This document shows positions 31,519-43,204 of a DNA stretch of 64,000 bases, piece by piece (positions within the stretch are counted from its first letter, which is position 1; each line of letters opens with the position of its first letter). Under the pieces are notes generated by a model. The model searched no databases and was not told the origin of the DNA. It saw only the letters and a program-made list of their open reading frames with translations. Source of the stretch: Myoxocephalus aenaeus. Lineage: Eukaryota; Chordata; Actinopteri; Perciformes; Cottidae. Where the stretch lies: positions 142,001 to 206,000 of the forward strand of contig JBAMJR010000083.1 of the NCBI GenBank assembly GCA_038501785.1. Direction: 5' to 3'. The position numbers and the translations under genes were made by a program.

Positions 31519-32303
31519 ATACATACAATGAGGCTCGACTGGTCCTCGCGAAGGCCCTGCAGACCTCAGACCTCCAAACGGAGGATGAAGTGGAACACAA
31601 AAGGAGGAAAAAGTAAATATACATAATGTGTATCTTTTTATCTTTGAACATTTTATTTTGCTAAATTAGTTTAGTTTTGATTTAATATATTTATTTTTTT
31701 AAACAGTGGACTCTGATCACCTGTAGTCACCCATGTTACATACACACTAAATTCATATAGAGCTTCTTGTTGTTCATTACATTCCTTACACAAGGAATGT
31801 GTAATGAATTACTATTCCTTACACAAGTTCTTTTGTTCAACAGAACCACAAAAAGATTCCTAACGGACAGTAAAAGCGACATGGAGCAACCTGAAAGCTC
31901 TCGGTCAAAAAAAAAAAAAAAAAAAAAAGAGTCGCACTGCCTGCTGCCCCACACATTCATTCTCCACCTTCCTTTTCCTTACCATCGACTCCATCAAACA
32001 GGCCTCAGCCTCATCAGCCTGCTTTCAGTCGTAAGAATTAAAGATGAGCAAGTTGATGGAAACTATATTCTTTCTGCATAGTGGATTGAAAAGCAAGGTG
32101 TATTGCAACTTCACAATACAATTCTGCTTATGTGCATTATTTATTTTCCCTTTCCACTGAGTACAACACTTTCCACATTCATTCTCTCTGCCTAAACCCT
32201 CCTTCTGACCTTGTAGCAGCACCAATGACGCCCAGAAGACAGAGTGGGTCACAGTCCTGGTCGGCCCAAAGTCTGACGACAGCTTGCTCGCCTGCATGTG
32301 AAT
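31519..32303 (+). pseudogene. DUF4806-like gene, three internal exons
   Basis: Exon a (31519-31612) follows CTTCACAG and encodes TYNEARLVLAKALQTSDLQT with a basic end, closing at GTAAAT. Exon b (31844-32030) encodes KRFLTDSKSDMEQPESSRSK, a poly-Lys run from an A-rich tract, and a Pro/Ser-rich stretch; it ends at GTAAGA. Exon c (32217-32303) encodes APMTPRRQSGSQSW and ends at GTAAGT. This order (TYDEA-x-TSDLQ, then RFLTDS-ES-D, then a Pro-rich part) is what I recall for the N-terminal half of the DUF4806 protein family, which is multicopy in fish. The start exon and the C-terminal DUF4806 domain are not visible, so it is a fragment. Confidence 0.5.
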
Positions 32304-32499
32304 GTAAGTGTTGTCATCATTTAGCTGCGTCTTCAGTGACACCACAAACTTATTTGACATAAAAGTTCCAAGTAAATAAAAGATAAATCTAATCCCTCCT
32401 ACACATTCACAGCAAAATCAGTAGTGTTACTTAGTGTTAATTTTCCGGTGTAAAATATTTTGAGTTGATCAGTGTTGTTTTGGGTGTTCATTAAGCACT

Positions 32500-32652
32500 C
32501 GCAGTGCTGAAATAGCTCTGGGGGCGGGGTTGTTTCAGTGAGTTAACGCAATGCACTCCTGACTGAGTTATCTACACATCCGCTTTTTTCGCGGTCTTTC
32601 TTTTTCAACTGACGGTGAAGGTATTCTTCGGAGTATTCTTTCATTTCAGGAG
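32500..32652 (+). promoter_or_regulatory. promoter and 5' noncoding exon of the SAMD3-like gene
   Basis: A GGGGCGGGG box at 32520-32528 lies upstream of a T/C-rich stretch and a CAGGAG/GTAAGA donor at about 32651. This looks like a first noncoding exon spliced to the coding exon at 33643. A CpG-rich block at 33110-33420 in the intron could add regulatory input. Confidence 0.45.
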
Positions 32653-33109
32653 GTAAGAACGAAATATATTTACTTATGCAGGCTGTTTATCTTTATATAG
32701 CATGATGTGTTGACGTCAAGTGTGGTGTAATGTGATTTATTTGTCATTGAGTCTGGTGGCTAATACAAATTTAGGTTAACATACTAGCTAGCTAGCAAGC
32801 AGTTAACATTATTTAATTAAGGGGCATTTTTAGATGCCCAAAGTTAAATAGTTTTGCTACGTGGAAGTTAATTATTGTCAACCATTAAATACAGTTGTAA
32901 CTAATATGGTTAGCTCATATAGGTTAATGCTAATGTTTAAATGTTAGCTTACGTTATCTTGCATTGAAACGTTCTTAAACATGACCGCTACGTGGTTGAA
33001 GAGAGGAGAAATAAGTCACCGGTCCAGCATATTTCACAACAGGCCAAAACAATAATTAGCCTTTTTGTGTATTGAGAAAATGTATGCTACAATATTTTGC
33101 AATCAGAAA

Positions 33110-33420
33110 TGCAACCTTACAACATGACAGGACAGAAACGTTCGCGCCACAGCAGTCTCGACGGTTAATGGGTTTGTGTCACTGCCGTCTTGAGCGGGAC
33201 CGCTGTCTCGAGCACTAATGTTACTAGCTTCCCGGCTCTGCCGGTAGCTTCCCGGCTCTGCCGGTAGCTTCCCGGCATTGCGGTCTCGAGCGCCGTCAGT
33301 TTCGCGGGCACGGCACGCAGTGTCTTCATAGTCTCGCAGCACTGCCGTCTCGAGGGTTACTACTGCTTTCCGGCATCGTTGTAACGAGCGCTGCCACACG
33401 GTTTACTGTAACTCTCTTGC
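33110..33420. repeat. CpG-rich block with short tandem repeats
   Basis: Three tandem copies of CCGGCTCTGCCGGTAGCTTC-like sequence (33225-33285) and repeated GTCTCGAG motifs stand out from the AT-rich surroundings. The antisense open frame here (33399-33103) is a by-product of the high GC content. Confidence 0.6.
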
Positions 33421-34951
33421 ATTACACCGGCGTCTAGTTTCTTCATGGCAGCACGGGGCATCTACACGAAGGTTCCAGTGTGTATGTGCGCGAGCGTGTG
33501 CTAAACTGCTACACTGACAGTAGACCTATAGCCTGTAACGTTGGCCACTTGTTTCATTTGAGATATGTTTAATAACTCCTTGCCTCGTGAAAGTTTAACA
33601 ACTAGTTTTTTCCACCATTGGCAGTTTCTGCAAGATGTCCTCATGTTGCTGAAGGTGAAATACCACTCTACAAAGAAGTACATCAGATTACAGCGAGAAT
33701 TCACATACTTGGAATTCATCAGTGCAGGTCAGTAACATCTTGTGTACGCACAATGTTTAAGTGGCAGTTTTTTCCCCAAGATATTTTCTGTGCTGTGTAT
33801 TCATAAATTCAGGAAATTCAGGAAATTCATAACGTTTAATAAAAAAAAAAATCATTTTACTTGGTGCTATCCGTCTTATGATGTCAGTATAGAGCAGTAA
33901 ACTTCTTGCTGCCTTTTTGGTTTATTTTGACATAAATACAGGAATCATTGATAATTAATATTTGGATGCTACTTCTCACTGTTACTTTGTGAGACCGTTT
34001 TCAAATTCCCATATCTGGATTTTCTTGGTTGCTTGGCTAAAAATGTAAGGTTTGCCACAACTGGAAAACAGTTTGTCTGTCATGGCAGTTATAAACATTA
34101 GTAGCTGACGATGATGTGTTTAGTTTATAACTTGCTTATAACATTTTCTATTTTGTCTTTTACACTGTCATGTTGGTAATGGCTAAATTGCAACATCATA
34201 CTGCTGCTGTTAACAAATCAAAGTGCAATTTCAGATACGTTTTTATAGATAATTTCGTGGATCAGTCAGCTGTTATGTGCAGTTAAAACCTGTCTGTTTT
34301 ATTTATCTCTTGTCATGCTTATCATCCTGTAGTCAAAAACAAGTTTGGGCTTCATGATGCAGCTGAACTTCACATTTTTGATGAAGCTGACACAGCAGTG
34401 GAGGAAGACATCCTTCTTGAACTAATAGAGTCCAATCCAGATTTATGCCTGACAGTGCGTGACAGCACTTCCGATGAAGGTAGGTTTCATTACTAAATGT
34501 GTTGTAAACAATGCTCAGGGTTTATCTGATGTGAAGCCCTTTTATGTCTGTGTGACTACAGTAACAAAGTAGATGAACAAAGAAACAATATTTAAGCAAA
34601 AGAATGATCACCATCCATTTGCCAAAACCTTTTTTCTTCTTCTTTAGATCATTCAACACCATCTTCCTTCACGGAACCCACGTCACATTCTTCAAGTGAC
34701 AATGACCTCTACAGTCAAAGACACATGGGGATTTTGACAGGCAGAAATATATCCACCTCTGACATCATGAACAGGTCTACCACAGAGGTTTCTGATTCAG
34801 AGGCTGCAAAAGAGGTACTTGAGAGCAGTAGATGTCAGTTAGTTTTTACTCAAAAGATTTCATCAAGAAATTTGTTAAACTGAATTACACTTCTCACTAA
34901 TATAAGGACATTTAGATTGGTGAATGCCAAATTGACAAAGTTAAGAACTTT

Positions 34952-35002
34952 AATAAAGTAAAAATCCACCCAGGGTTTCGCTGGGTGGATTTTTACTTTA
35001 TT
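34952..35002. repeat. perfect 22-bp inverted repeat, 7-nt loop
   Basis: The arms 34952-34973 (core GTAAAAATCCACCCAG) and 34981-35002 are exact reverse complements around GGTTTCG. The hairpin sits where an exon of the SAMD3-like gene is missing. Confidence 0.92.
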
Positions 35003-36400
35003 GGGGCCCTATAGTCATTAGAGAGGCATTCTAATTTAATGTTTTATTTTCGTCTTTACTCTAAAGGAGGATTCCTTCCCGTAAACAGAAGGAGAAGTTT
35101 GCCCTGGGAATCATCACACTCTTTCCTTCGCTATAAAGGATCCCTTTACTCCAAAGGGCTATGTAAGTTTAAAAAAAGTATTACTTCCAGAATACAGACT
35201 GGATTTACAGACTTGAGTTTTGGGGTTTTCTTCAAAACATCAAAAGAATGGACATACAAACAAACACACAGAAAATATTCTATATATTGGTTTGATGGAT
35301 ATTGGTAAGTAATTCATTCACAATCCAATAATTGCCTTTTTTATAAGATCAATGAATGACCTTTCTAACTATATATATTTAAAATAACTTCACAGGAGCA
35401 CTTCTATGATGGGGAAAAAAGCACAGGATATTTAGCATGGCGCCTCAAGACCATGTCGAGGAATAAATATCAACGGCCAAGCAAGGCAGAGAGCACAGGG
35501 CCTCAAGTACAGGGACCAAACCGCCGGAGATCAGCAGCCACAGTGTCTCAGCAGCTTGATGGAGATGCCTTTAGGGAGGCTATATCATTTCTTGTTCACT
35601 CTCCTGATGAAACAAGTGTCTTTGAGAAGATGAACTTACAACATCGCCAGGACCTAGTCCGTGACCCGCAGAGAACCACAGACGTCTTAAAAACATTTCC
35701 CCGTTTTTTAGATGTCAAAGGACTAGTGAGTTGTGCATCTTTTATGTATTCATTTGTTTGGATATTAGAAGTTAACAGTGCCTGCTTGATTAAAAATAAA
35801 TAATGTTTTGCATCTATGTATGATCAACAGCTGAATCAAGACTTCCTGCTGCTGTTTGGTGCTGAAACAGCCTCCAAGATGCTTGAAAAGTGGGATACAG
35901 CATTCAAGCCCAAGGTCATCAAAGAGGCCAAACACCTGACGCAGACAGCTGAGCTGTGCCGACTTCTGACGGCTGCTGAGAAACTTACAGAGAACGAGCA
36001 CACCAGTAAGTTACATGAAATGCTTATGTTTGAGATGTTTATGTTCATGAGATGTTTATATTCCAAATGGCTGGTGCTTTTATCTTTGTGCATTCCAAGT
36101 ACATACTAATTACTTCTTTTGACTCGTTTTTGCTCCTGGTAGACTGGGACAGTGACATGGCTTCTCTGCTGCTCCTTCTCCATCTCTTGCCACCCACAGC
36201 TGGACGGAAGAGGATCAAAATAAGTCCCAGTGATGCAGTGGGCAAAATGTTGCACTTTCACAAGGTATGTCTCATCTGATCCCACAAGCCAGTTTTTGTG
36301 TTATTTACTCAATTAAAAACAACAGATATGAGTTTGCAAAAAATTTAAATAACTAATCTAAATGTCTCAACGTTGCAAATTCCTAAACATCAAGGACTTT

Positions 36401-36402
<2 letters not shown>

Positions 36403-36432
<30 letters not shown>
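36403..36432. repeat. (CA)n microsatellite
   Basis: About 15 CA units in the last intron of the SAMD3-like gene. Confidence 0.95.
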
Positions 36433-36436
<4 letters not shown>

Positions 36437-36549
36437 GTAGCAACTCAACTCTTCTTTTGTCTTATTGACCCAAGTGTGCAGTGATCAGTTGAAAACTTGC
36501 AAATTCTTTCTTTTTCTATTCTGCTTTAAAGTGATAATTCTGATTCTTA

Positions 36550-36580
36550 CCTCATTGGGAGTATTTTCCTCCCAATGAGG
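36550..36580. repeat. perfect 12-bp inverted repeat, 7-nt loop
   Basis: CCTCATTGGGAG (36550-36561) and its exact inversion (36569-36580) flank TATTTTC, in the last intron of the SAMD3-like gene. Confidence 0.85.
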
Positions 36581-37077
36581 AAGGAACACACTCACAGTAA
36601 AGTGCATGTTTTTGAGACTAGGGGGTAAACTGGTCAAACTGGTGGATCTATTAAGCTGTCAAGGAACAGCACGTACCACTGTGTGACTGATAATTTGAAC
36701 TGCCACTCTAAGGTGTTTGTTATTCTGTTTTTTTAGTCATGCTGCAGCATCGTTGAACACCTGCAGGGCAGAGAGGCTAAACAACCATACATCTTTGCTG
36801 TTGGCCGAACCCAAAACCGAATTGATGCCTTCTACATCGTAATGGACAAACAGCTCATCCCGTGCAAAGCCACCAGCTCATTGGGTGCTTTTGATGAACT
36901 GTTTAAATCCCACTATGTGTTCAACCTCTCTTATGACGGAACCCTGGTCCCACTCTTCACTTTCGTGCAGACAACTGTCTACAACATTGATGTTACAACA
37001 ACAGATGAGTCTCCAAGAGTCCGTGAGTTAAGAGCAAAAGTCTTAAACTAGGTTCTTAGACCAAAAAGTCTTAAACA

Positions 37078-39509
37078 ATGTTAAAGTGTTTCATTTGTCA
37101 AGCTGTCCATGCAACCTGCCAGGACTTGATAACACATTTAAGAATTGATCACAGTTTCTATCCAAGCACCAGGTTTAAGTTGGTATGTGCACAAGATCGT
37201 TGTAGGCGTCAGTTTTCAACATTTTCTGGTTTAAAAAAACATTTAATTAGAGTTCATGAGATGGATATTAGTCAAAGTAGTGATGCAGCTAACTCAGAGT
37301 CATTTCAAGCAGATTTTCCCAGTCAACAAGATGCTACAGAAGCAGAAGTGCCACGCAGAGTTCAGAGGCTGGGCATTCTGAGGACAACGCATCAAGTCTT
37401 TACAGAGAAAATACAAAGAATATTTGCGCGTCAATTATTGCTAAACTCCAAGGAAGTGGTATGGCAAATAGTTTGGTTTCAACAATTGTTGGTGATTTGG
37501 AAGAACTTGCTACTAGACTGCACTCCCAAATCAAGCATGCTGTACTGTCTGCTGTGCCCAAAGATGAGCCTGTAAGATCTACATTAGAAGAAGGTCTTGA
37601 GAATTTTGAAAACCCATTTGTTAACTTTAATACTGAAACTAAAAGAATGAAATATTTCAATGAGAAATGGGGGGTTGTGGAGCCAGTAGAAGTAATGTTA
37701 GGAGTTTGATTTGATACCAGGCGAAACAAAAGAACCGGTACTTATGACGAAGTCCCAGTGAAAGACACTTTTGTTTACGTTCCAATTTTGGAAACAATCA
37801 AATTTATGTGCCGCAATTCAGATATTTGCAAACTGCTTGGGGATCCTTGTGTGTCAATAACTGACAGATATGAAGACTTCTGCAATGGAAGCTACTTTAA
37901 GACACATCCATTGTTCTCTAAACAGCCAAATTCTTTACAAATTCAGATGTACTATGATGACTTTGAAACTGCTAACCCACTTGGTTCAAAATGTGGTGTT
38001 CACAAAATAGGGGCTCTCTATTTTGTCCTCAGAAATCTGCCGCCAAAGTTGAACTCTGCTTTGATAAACATTCATTTAGTTGCACTGTTTCATAGTGAAG
38101 ATGTGAAAAAATATGGCTTCGATCCTATTCTGCTGCCTCTGATTGATGACATCAAAACACTTGAGTCATGGCCTTGATTTGCCTTTCTCCACTGAAAAGG
38201 TCCGTGGCACTATATGTCAGATAACTGGGGACAATTTAGGGATGCACGCAATTCTGGGTTTTACAGAGTGTTTTAGTGGTCATTATTTCTGTCGTTTGTG
38301 TTTGATTGAAAAAGCTGATGCACAGAATGTTTACAATGAGGATGACCACAAGATAATCCTGCGTGGAAAAGAGCTTTTTGAAATGCACTGCAATGAGTTA
38401 CAATCAGACCCACAGAAGTTATCAGTGTTTGGTTTAAAGAGAAATTCAACTCTTAACAGCCTGCAGTTCTTTCATGTTTGCCATAATTTTTCTTTGGACA
38501 TAATGCACGACATTCTTGAAGGGGAGGCTCAGTATGAGATGAAGTTGTTGTAAAACTATCTCTCAGAAAAAATTCTGTCGAAAGATAATATATTCTCTAG
38601 GATTTATGCTTTTGACTATGGGTACTTGGAGCGCAAAAAATCGCCCTACAAGGATTAACTTGGACGGTAGTGGCAATAACATAGGACTCAATTCTGCTCA
38701 GTCTCTTTGTCTTGTCAGAAACATTCCTTTGCTTTTTGGTGACATTGTGCCAGATGGAGACCAAAACTGGACTTTGCTGCTGCTTTTACTGCAGATAATC
38801 AACATCATATTTTCTCCATCTGTTACACTCGGCATGACTGTACATTTAAAGCATTTAATAATGGAACACCATGAATTGTTCAAACTGTTGTATCCACATA
38901 GGAACCTGATCCCTAAACATCACTTTATGATACATTACCCAGCCTGTATGAGAAAGATTGGACCATTGATACATATGTGGAGCATGAGATTCGAAGCAAA
39001 ACACAAGGCTTTTAAAAACACTAAAAAACTTCAAGAATATAACTAAATCTCTCGCAAAAAAACATCAAATGTCCATAGGATATCATTGGGAGACATCACC
39101 TTTAAACCACATTGAATATGGACCATTGAAACCATTTTTGGACAATAGTGACACGTTTGCTCGAGACCTGCATGCTGCTGTACCGAATGACATCTTCTCT
39201 ACCAACTGGGTTAAAATCAGTGGGACAGAGTACAGGGCAGGACTAATCATTTGCAGTGAGATTGATCAGGATATGCCCGGGTTTTGCAGAATAAAGAAGA
39301 TACTTTTAGTCGACAGTGTTATCTACTTTAAAGTGAACAAGCTTGTGGTTGACCATTTTAGTGAGCATTTCCATGCCTACCAAGTGTGTGAAAGTGATGA
39401 GAGAGATGTAATCAAAGCAGACCATCTTGTAATATACAAGCCCTTTGACTTACAAAGTGCTTATGGTGAAGATGAGAGCCTATATATTGTACCATTATTT
39501 TCTTTGTAA
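37078..39509 (+). pseudogene. transposase-like gene with N-terminal C2H2 fingers
   Basis: This is a single-exon-like coding region of about 800 codons in five frames. The N-terminus has two C2H2-type fingers (CFICQAVHATCQDLITHLRI, then CAQDRCRRQFSTFSGLKKHL). The middle has YYDDFETANPLGSKCG with HKIGALYFVLRNLPP, then ICQITGDNLGMHAILGFTE and HYFCRLCLIEKADAQN. The C-terminal half has SLDIMHDILEGEAQYEM, LKHLIMEHHELFKLLYPHRN and RFEAKHKAF. The paired Asp motif, the CxxC block and the MHDILEG block are reminiscent of animal EnSpm/CACTA-like DDE transposases. Frame breaks lie near 37450, 37710-37750, 38165, 38550-38640 and 39040. The start lies only 27 bp after the SAMD3-like stop, so the two may form one mobile unit. 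I found no terminal repeats. Confidence 0.65.
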
Positions 39510-39518
39510 ATGTGCATA

Positions 39519-40147
39519 CAGCGGGTAAAGTAAGTATTGAACACATCACCATTTTTCTTATAAATATATTTCTAAAGGTGTTATTGACATGACATTTTCA
39601 CCAGATGTCGGTAACAACCCAAGTAATTCATACATAGAAAACCAAACAAATACATTCAGAAATTTAAGTTGTGTAATAAAATGGAATGACACAGGGAAAA
39701 AGTATTGAACACGCTGACTGAAATGTATTTTAATACTCGGTACCAAAGCCTTTGTTGGTTCAAGACGCCTCCTGTATGAGAAACTAGTCTCATACATTGC
39801 TCAGCTGTGATTTTAGCTCATTCTTACACACAAACAGTCTTCAAATCTTGAAGCTTACGTGCCCCAATGCATGAGACTAGTTTCCCATACAGGAGACGTC
39901 TTGAAGCCGTTGTTACCAACAAAGGAGTATTAAATAAATTTAAGCAAGCGTGTTCAATACTTTCCCCGTGCCATTCCATTTTATTACACGTAACTTAATT
40001 TCTGAACGTATTTGTTTGGTTTTCTTTGTATGCATGGATTACTTGGGTTGTTACCGACATCTGGTGAACATGTCATGTCAATAGCACCTTTAGAAATATA
40101 TTTACTGAGAAAAAGGATGACGTGTTCAAGACTTATTTTACCCGCTG
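39519..40147. mobile_element. foldback Tc1/mariner-type MITE
   Basis: The ends CAGCGGGTAAAGTAAGTATT (39519) and the inverted TTTTACCCGCTG (ending at 40147) are flanked by TA (39517-39518 and 40148-40149). The two halves are inverted copies of each other over most of their length (for example TATATTTCTAAAGGTG near 39567 and CACCTTTAGAAATATA near 40085). The whole 629-bp unit can therefore fold on itself. Confidence 0.92.
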
Positions 40148-40280
40148 TATATGTATGTAGTTAAGTTGTGCCTATGGTGCTTGGAATGTATTGTCTGAAT
40201 AAATGGAAAAATGTGTTTCAATGTTTTGTTGTAGTTCACTGTTACGTCTTTAGGGTTAACACATTTAAACTAATGTATAC

Positions 40281-41956
40281 ACCTCCGACTTTGGCTCCAT
40301 CCTAAAAATTGACTCAACGAAGAAGGTCGAATGTTCAGACATTTTAACTCAAGTCATTCAGAATGTCCACGGCGGTTGTTTATTTTAGTACGGTAGCTCT
40401 TACACGCTCTGATATCTTTTAGAATGAGAGCGACCCGATTCCCCCTCAGGAGGAATAAAGTCCTTCTGCTTGTGTAGATCACCAGGAAGCTGGCTGGCCA
40501 CGCTGCAGGGACGGCCCAGTGGGTGGGCAACGAGGAACGCGGCCGTGCCTCGGTGGAGGGGGGGGGACAGCCAGCAGCAGCGCAGCTACAGCAGCCAGGA
40601 GCTGGCCCAAAGCCTGTATGGGATGAGGCTGGTTCACAGCTACACCGAGGAGGACTTCGAGGATCAGGTGGAAGGGTGCGAGGTGGGCTTTCAGGATTTC
40701 CTGATACAGACTTCCTGACAGACCCCCCGACCTCCAGGACACCGCAGAAGAGGTACGTTCTCATTGCACCATCCTACATCACCTCCGTCCTCAAAGCCAC
40801 ATGATGAATAAAGGACCTTGTTCTTTTGCCCTCTGTAGGCGTGCATGGGCCCAGCTGGCACCCCGGGGTACCAGCACGTGCAGAACCTGGCAGAGTGCCT
40901 GGTGATGCTGCAAGTGTTGGTCGGGTCACAGTGAAGCGTGAAGCGCAGCTCTTGGCCTTGTGGGAGAAAATCCCTGAGGGAGACAAGGGCCCTGTGAACT
41001 ACCCCCCACGTCACAGGGACCATCTCACTAAGGGCAGGTTCAAGAAGACCAAGTCTGCCACCCACGCACCCACCGACACCACTGTGGGACTGGAGAGCAT
41101 GAGGCGGTAAGCAATATTAGGGTCTGCTTGTAAAATGAATCCGTGTTCAGGGGCTCCTCTGACTTCCTGTTTCTCTGCAGCTGTCTCCACAGTCAGGGCA
41201 GCGGCCCCTCCACGAGGCCCGACGCCAGCAGGCTGGTGGAGGCCGTCTGCATCCTGCTGTGTCGCCTCCATCCACAGAGCTGCTCTCTGGCAGGAGCTCT
41301 GATCAGCCGCTGGTCTCTGATCCTCAGGAGCTACTGCGCCATCAGAGACAGCGTGCTGGACAACCCGACCGTCAGAGAGAAGCTACAGCTCTACGAGATA
41401 AATCAGAGGACGCTCACCCAGTGGTGAGTATCACACTAAACTAAGAAGCTCATTACTGTACAACAGTTACGTCTTCATGGTTTTAAACCTGTATGAACTC
41501 TAGGTACAACTGGAGGAAAGGGACCCAGGAGGGTCATGCCCTCCAGGCGACTGTCCCACCCACCAGCGCTCCACCAAGAGAGGCCACAAGACCTTCCCCT
41601 GGACCAGCCCCTTCCAGGCGTCTCCCAGACCTACCAGCAGCTGCTGGCCCCAGGACAGAGGCTCCTGCCGCTCCACATCTCCCCACAGTGGAGGCCAGCG
41701 GGCCTCCTCCACCTCCTCGGCTGCCAAAGACGACGCTGTGGCAGCGGAAGCAGCTGGACAAGAGGAGGCAGGAGGCAGAGAGACAGGGAAAGGAATTCAA
41801 AATGAAGGCGACCTTCTCCTGCACCTGCAGCCTCTGCAAGCAGCCCAAAACAAAACAATTTGGTCACAGCCGCTTCTGCAGTGTAAAGTCCAAGACAATG
41901 TTTCACTTTTGCCAGAGCACCTCAGATGGCAAAAGAATCGATGACTGGCTGCAGTA
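40281..41956 (+). pseudogene. DUF6729 element copy B, transposase gene with internal deletions
   Basis: Retained parts are the end of exon 6 (40281-40325, GSILKIDSTKK), a fused exon 7/8/9 (about 40494-40752), exon 10 (40839-41107), exon 11 (41181-41424) and exon 12 (41504-41956, ending at TAG after DWLQ). Exons 10-12 are nearly identical to copy A. The catalytic core is removed. KLAGHAAGTAQWVGNE joins directly to ERGRASVEGGG at an AACGAG shared by both parent sites (40529-40534). A second deletion joins LVHSYTEE to DFEDQVEG at about 40643. A short GCTGCAAGTGTTGGTCG-type change alters exon 10 near 40910. It cannot encode an active protein. Confidence 0.85.
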
Positions 41957-42062
41957 GAAAAGGAGGGAGGAGGGGGAGAGGTGAAGTGGGAGGGGTGGGT
42001 GTGTGTGTGTGGTTAGGTGTGAAGAGGTTTGGCCTCTCAACCTTCGTCAGTCACTCAGCAGC

Positions 42063-42633
42063 ATGGACCAGCAGCAGAGCCAGGATGAAAGGTGAACAAC
42101 TAACTTTAATTATATCTACGCCAATATAGGACTGTTGAGGAGCAGATGGTCATTTGTAGTCAAATAAATAATATTTGTATCCTTATTGCTTGCAGGGATT
42201 TGGTTGCTTTCGAGAGCGGCTCCTGCTCCCCTCCTCCTCTCCAGGACTCGGACAAGCCGCCATCCTACTCGCCTCCTCTACTCCAGGACTCGGACAAGCC
42301 GCCATCCTACTCGCCTCCTCTACTCCAGGACTCGGACAAGCCGCCATCCTACTCGCCTCCTCTACTCCAGGACTCAGACAAGCCGCCATCCTACTCGCCT
42401 CCTCTACTCCAGGACTCGGACAAGCCGCCATCCTACTCGCCTCCTCCACTCCAGGACTCGGACAAGCCGCCATCCTACTCGCCTCCTCTACTCCAGGACT
42501 CGGACAAGCCGCCATCCTACTCGCCTCCTCTACTCCAGGACTCGGACAAGCCGCCATCCTACTCGCCTCCTCCCCTCCAGGACTCGGACAAGCCGCCATC
42601 CGAGGCGGTAAGCAATATTAGGGTCTGCTTGTA
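42063..42633 (+). pseudogene. second gene of copy B, truncated by recombination
   Basis: Exon 1 (42063-42091) encodes MDQQQSQDER, and exon 2 (from 42196) begins after the same TTGCTTGCAG acceptor as in copy A. Nine 14-residue repeats (QDSDKPPSYSPPLL) follow at about 42239-42600. The array then runs straight into EAVSNIRVCL, which is the end of exon 10 of the first gene plus its intron (GAGGCGGTAAGCAATATTAG, compare 41099). Both zinc-ribbon domains are lost. It begins 106 bp after the upstream stop. Confidence 0.85.
42239..42600 (+). repeat. 42-bp coding tandem repeat
   Basis: Nine near-identical units of a 42-bp sequence starting CAGGACTCGGACAAGCCGCC. The unit is 6 bp shorter than in copy A. 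Confidence 0.95.
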
Positions 42634-43200
42634 ACATTAATCCATGTTCAGGGGCTCCTCTGACTTTGTTTCTTTTTCAAATTTATTTAAAAGCACAGTG
42701 GTGCTTGTTGTCCAAAGATTCAATAAAATAGTTTACCACCTTTAATGCTGCTGTGATTGTACTATGTTTTTTTCTAAAACCTGATTGATAATCAGATAAA
42801 ATATTGTTTGAGATGAAAAACTCCTTAAGTTGCTCACTCACGAGGGATTCTAGTGTCTTAGCTAAAAAAAAAGACTCCTTTTAACAGGGGAAGAACAAAG
42901 GCAGACTTCCATATAAGGGGAATTTCGTTTGAGACTAAGGAGAGATTAAAAAGATATGCCGGCAGCTGACGTTGCTGCTGGTTAAACCTGTTATTGACGT
43001 GTTATTGACGTGTTATTATTCACGTGTTGCTCCTGCAGCATGCTGAGCTGATAACACACTGCTGTCTGTTCAATGCACTTTTATTATAATATTATTATAG
43101 TATATATAATAAGTCACCCACTGTCTATTTAATACACTAGTATTATATATTATTGTATATATTATAATATTCATAGTAATATTATTATGTTCCTCTTTAT
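42634..43200. other. noncoding, AT-rich
   Basis: The first part continues the intron-10-like sequence (to about 42670), then becomes unassigned AT-rich DNA. A GTGTTATTGAC direct repeat occurs near 42990-43020. Confidence 0.5.
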
Positions 43201-43204
43201 GTTT

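Larger units (their letters stand above)
33643..37051 (+). pseudogene. SAMD3-like multi-exon gene, one exon missing
   Basis: Exons with good splice sites: 33643-33727, 34333-34479, 34648-34814, about 35068-35162, 35396-35725, 35831-36005, 36143-36264 and 36737-37051. The N-terminus (LLKVKYHSTKKYIRLQ, ELHIFDEADTAVEEDILLEL) looks like a PB1/ubiquitin-like fold. The middle has FALGIITLFPSLKDPF, EHFYDGEKSTGYLAWRLKT and FPRFLDVKGL. The C-terminus has DWDSDMASLLLLLHLLPPT, FAVGRTQNRIDAFYIVMDKQ and TVYNIDVTTTDESPRVRELR, ending at TAG. This is a large fish family commonly labelled SAMD3-like; its function is unknown to me. Damage: an exon expected between 34814 and 35068 (the family's RRQMVNILVAHM block) is absent and a perfect hairpin lies there, and two extra bases near 35133 shift the frame. 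All other exons read through. Confidence 0.7.

Noticed and set aside
33103..33399. 98-codon minus-strand frame
   Set aside because: It lies in a CpG-rich tandem-repeat block in an intron and has no family resemblance.
32400..40260. CACTA-type terminal repeats around the SAMD3-like/DDE pair
   Set aside because: I looked for CACTA/CACTG ends near 32.4 kb and 40.2 kb. Candidates such as CAGTAGTGTTAC and TAGTTCACTG do not match each other well enough to claim.
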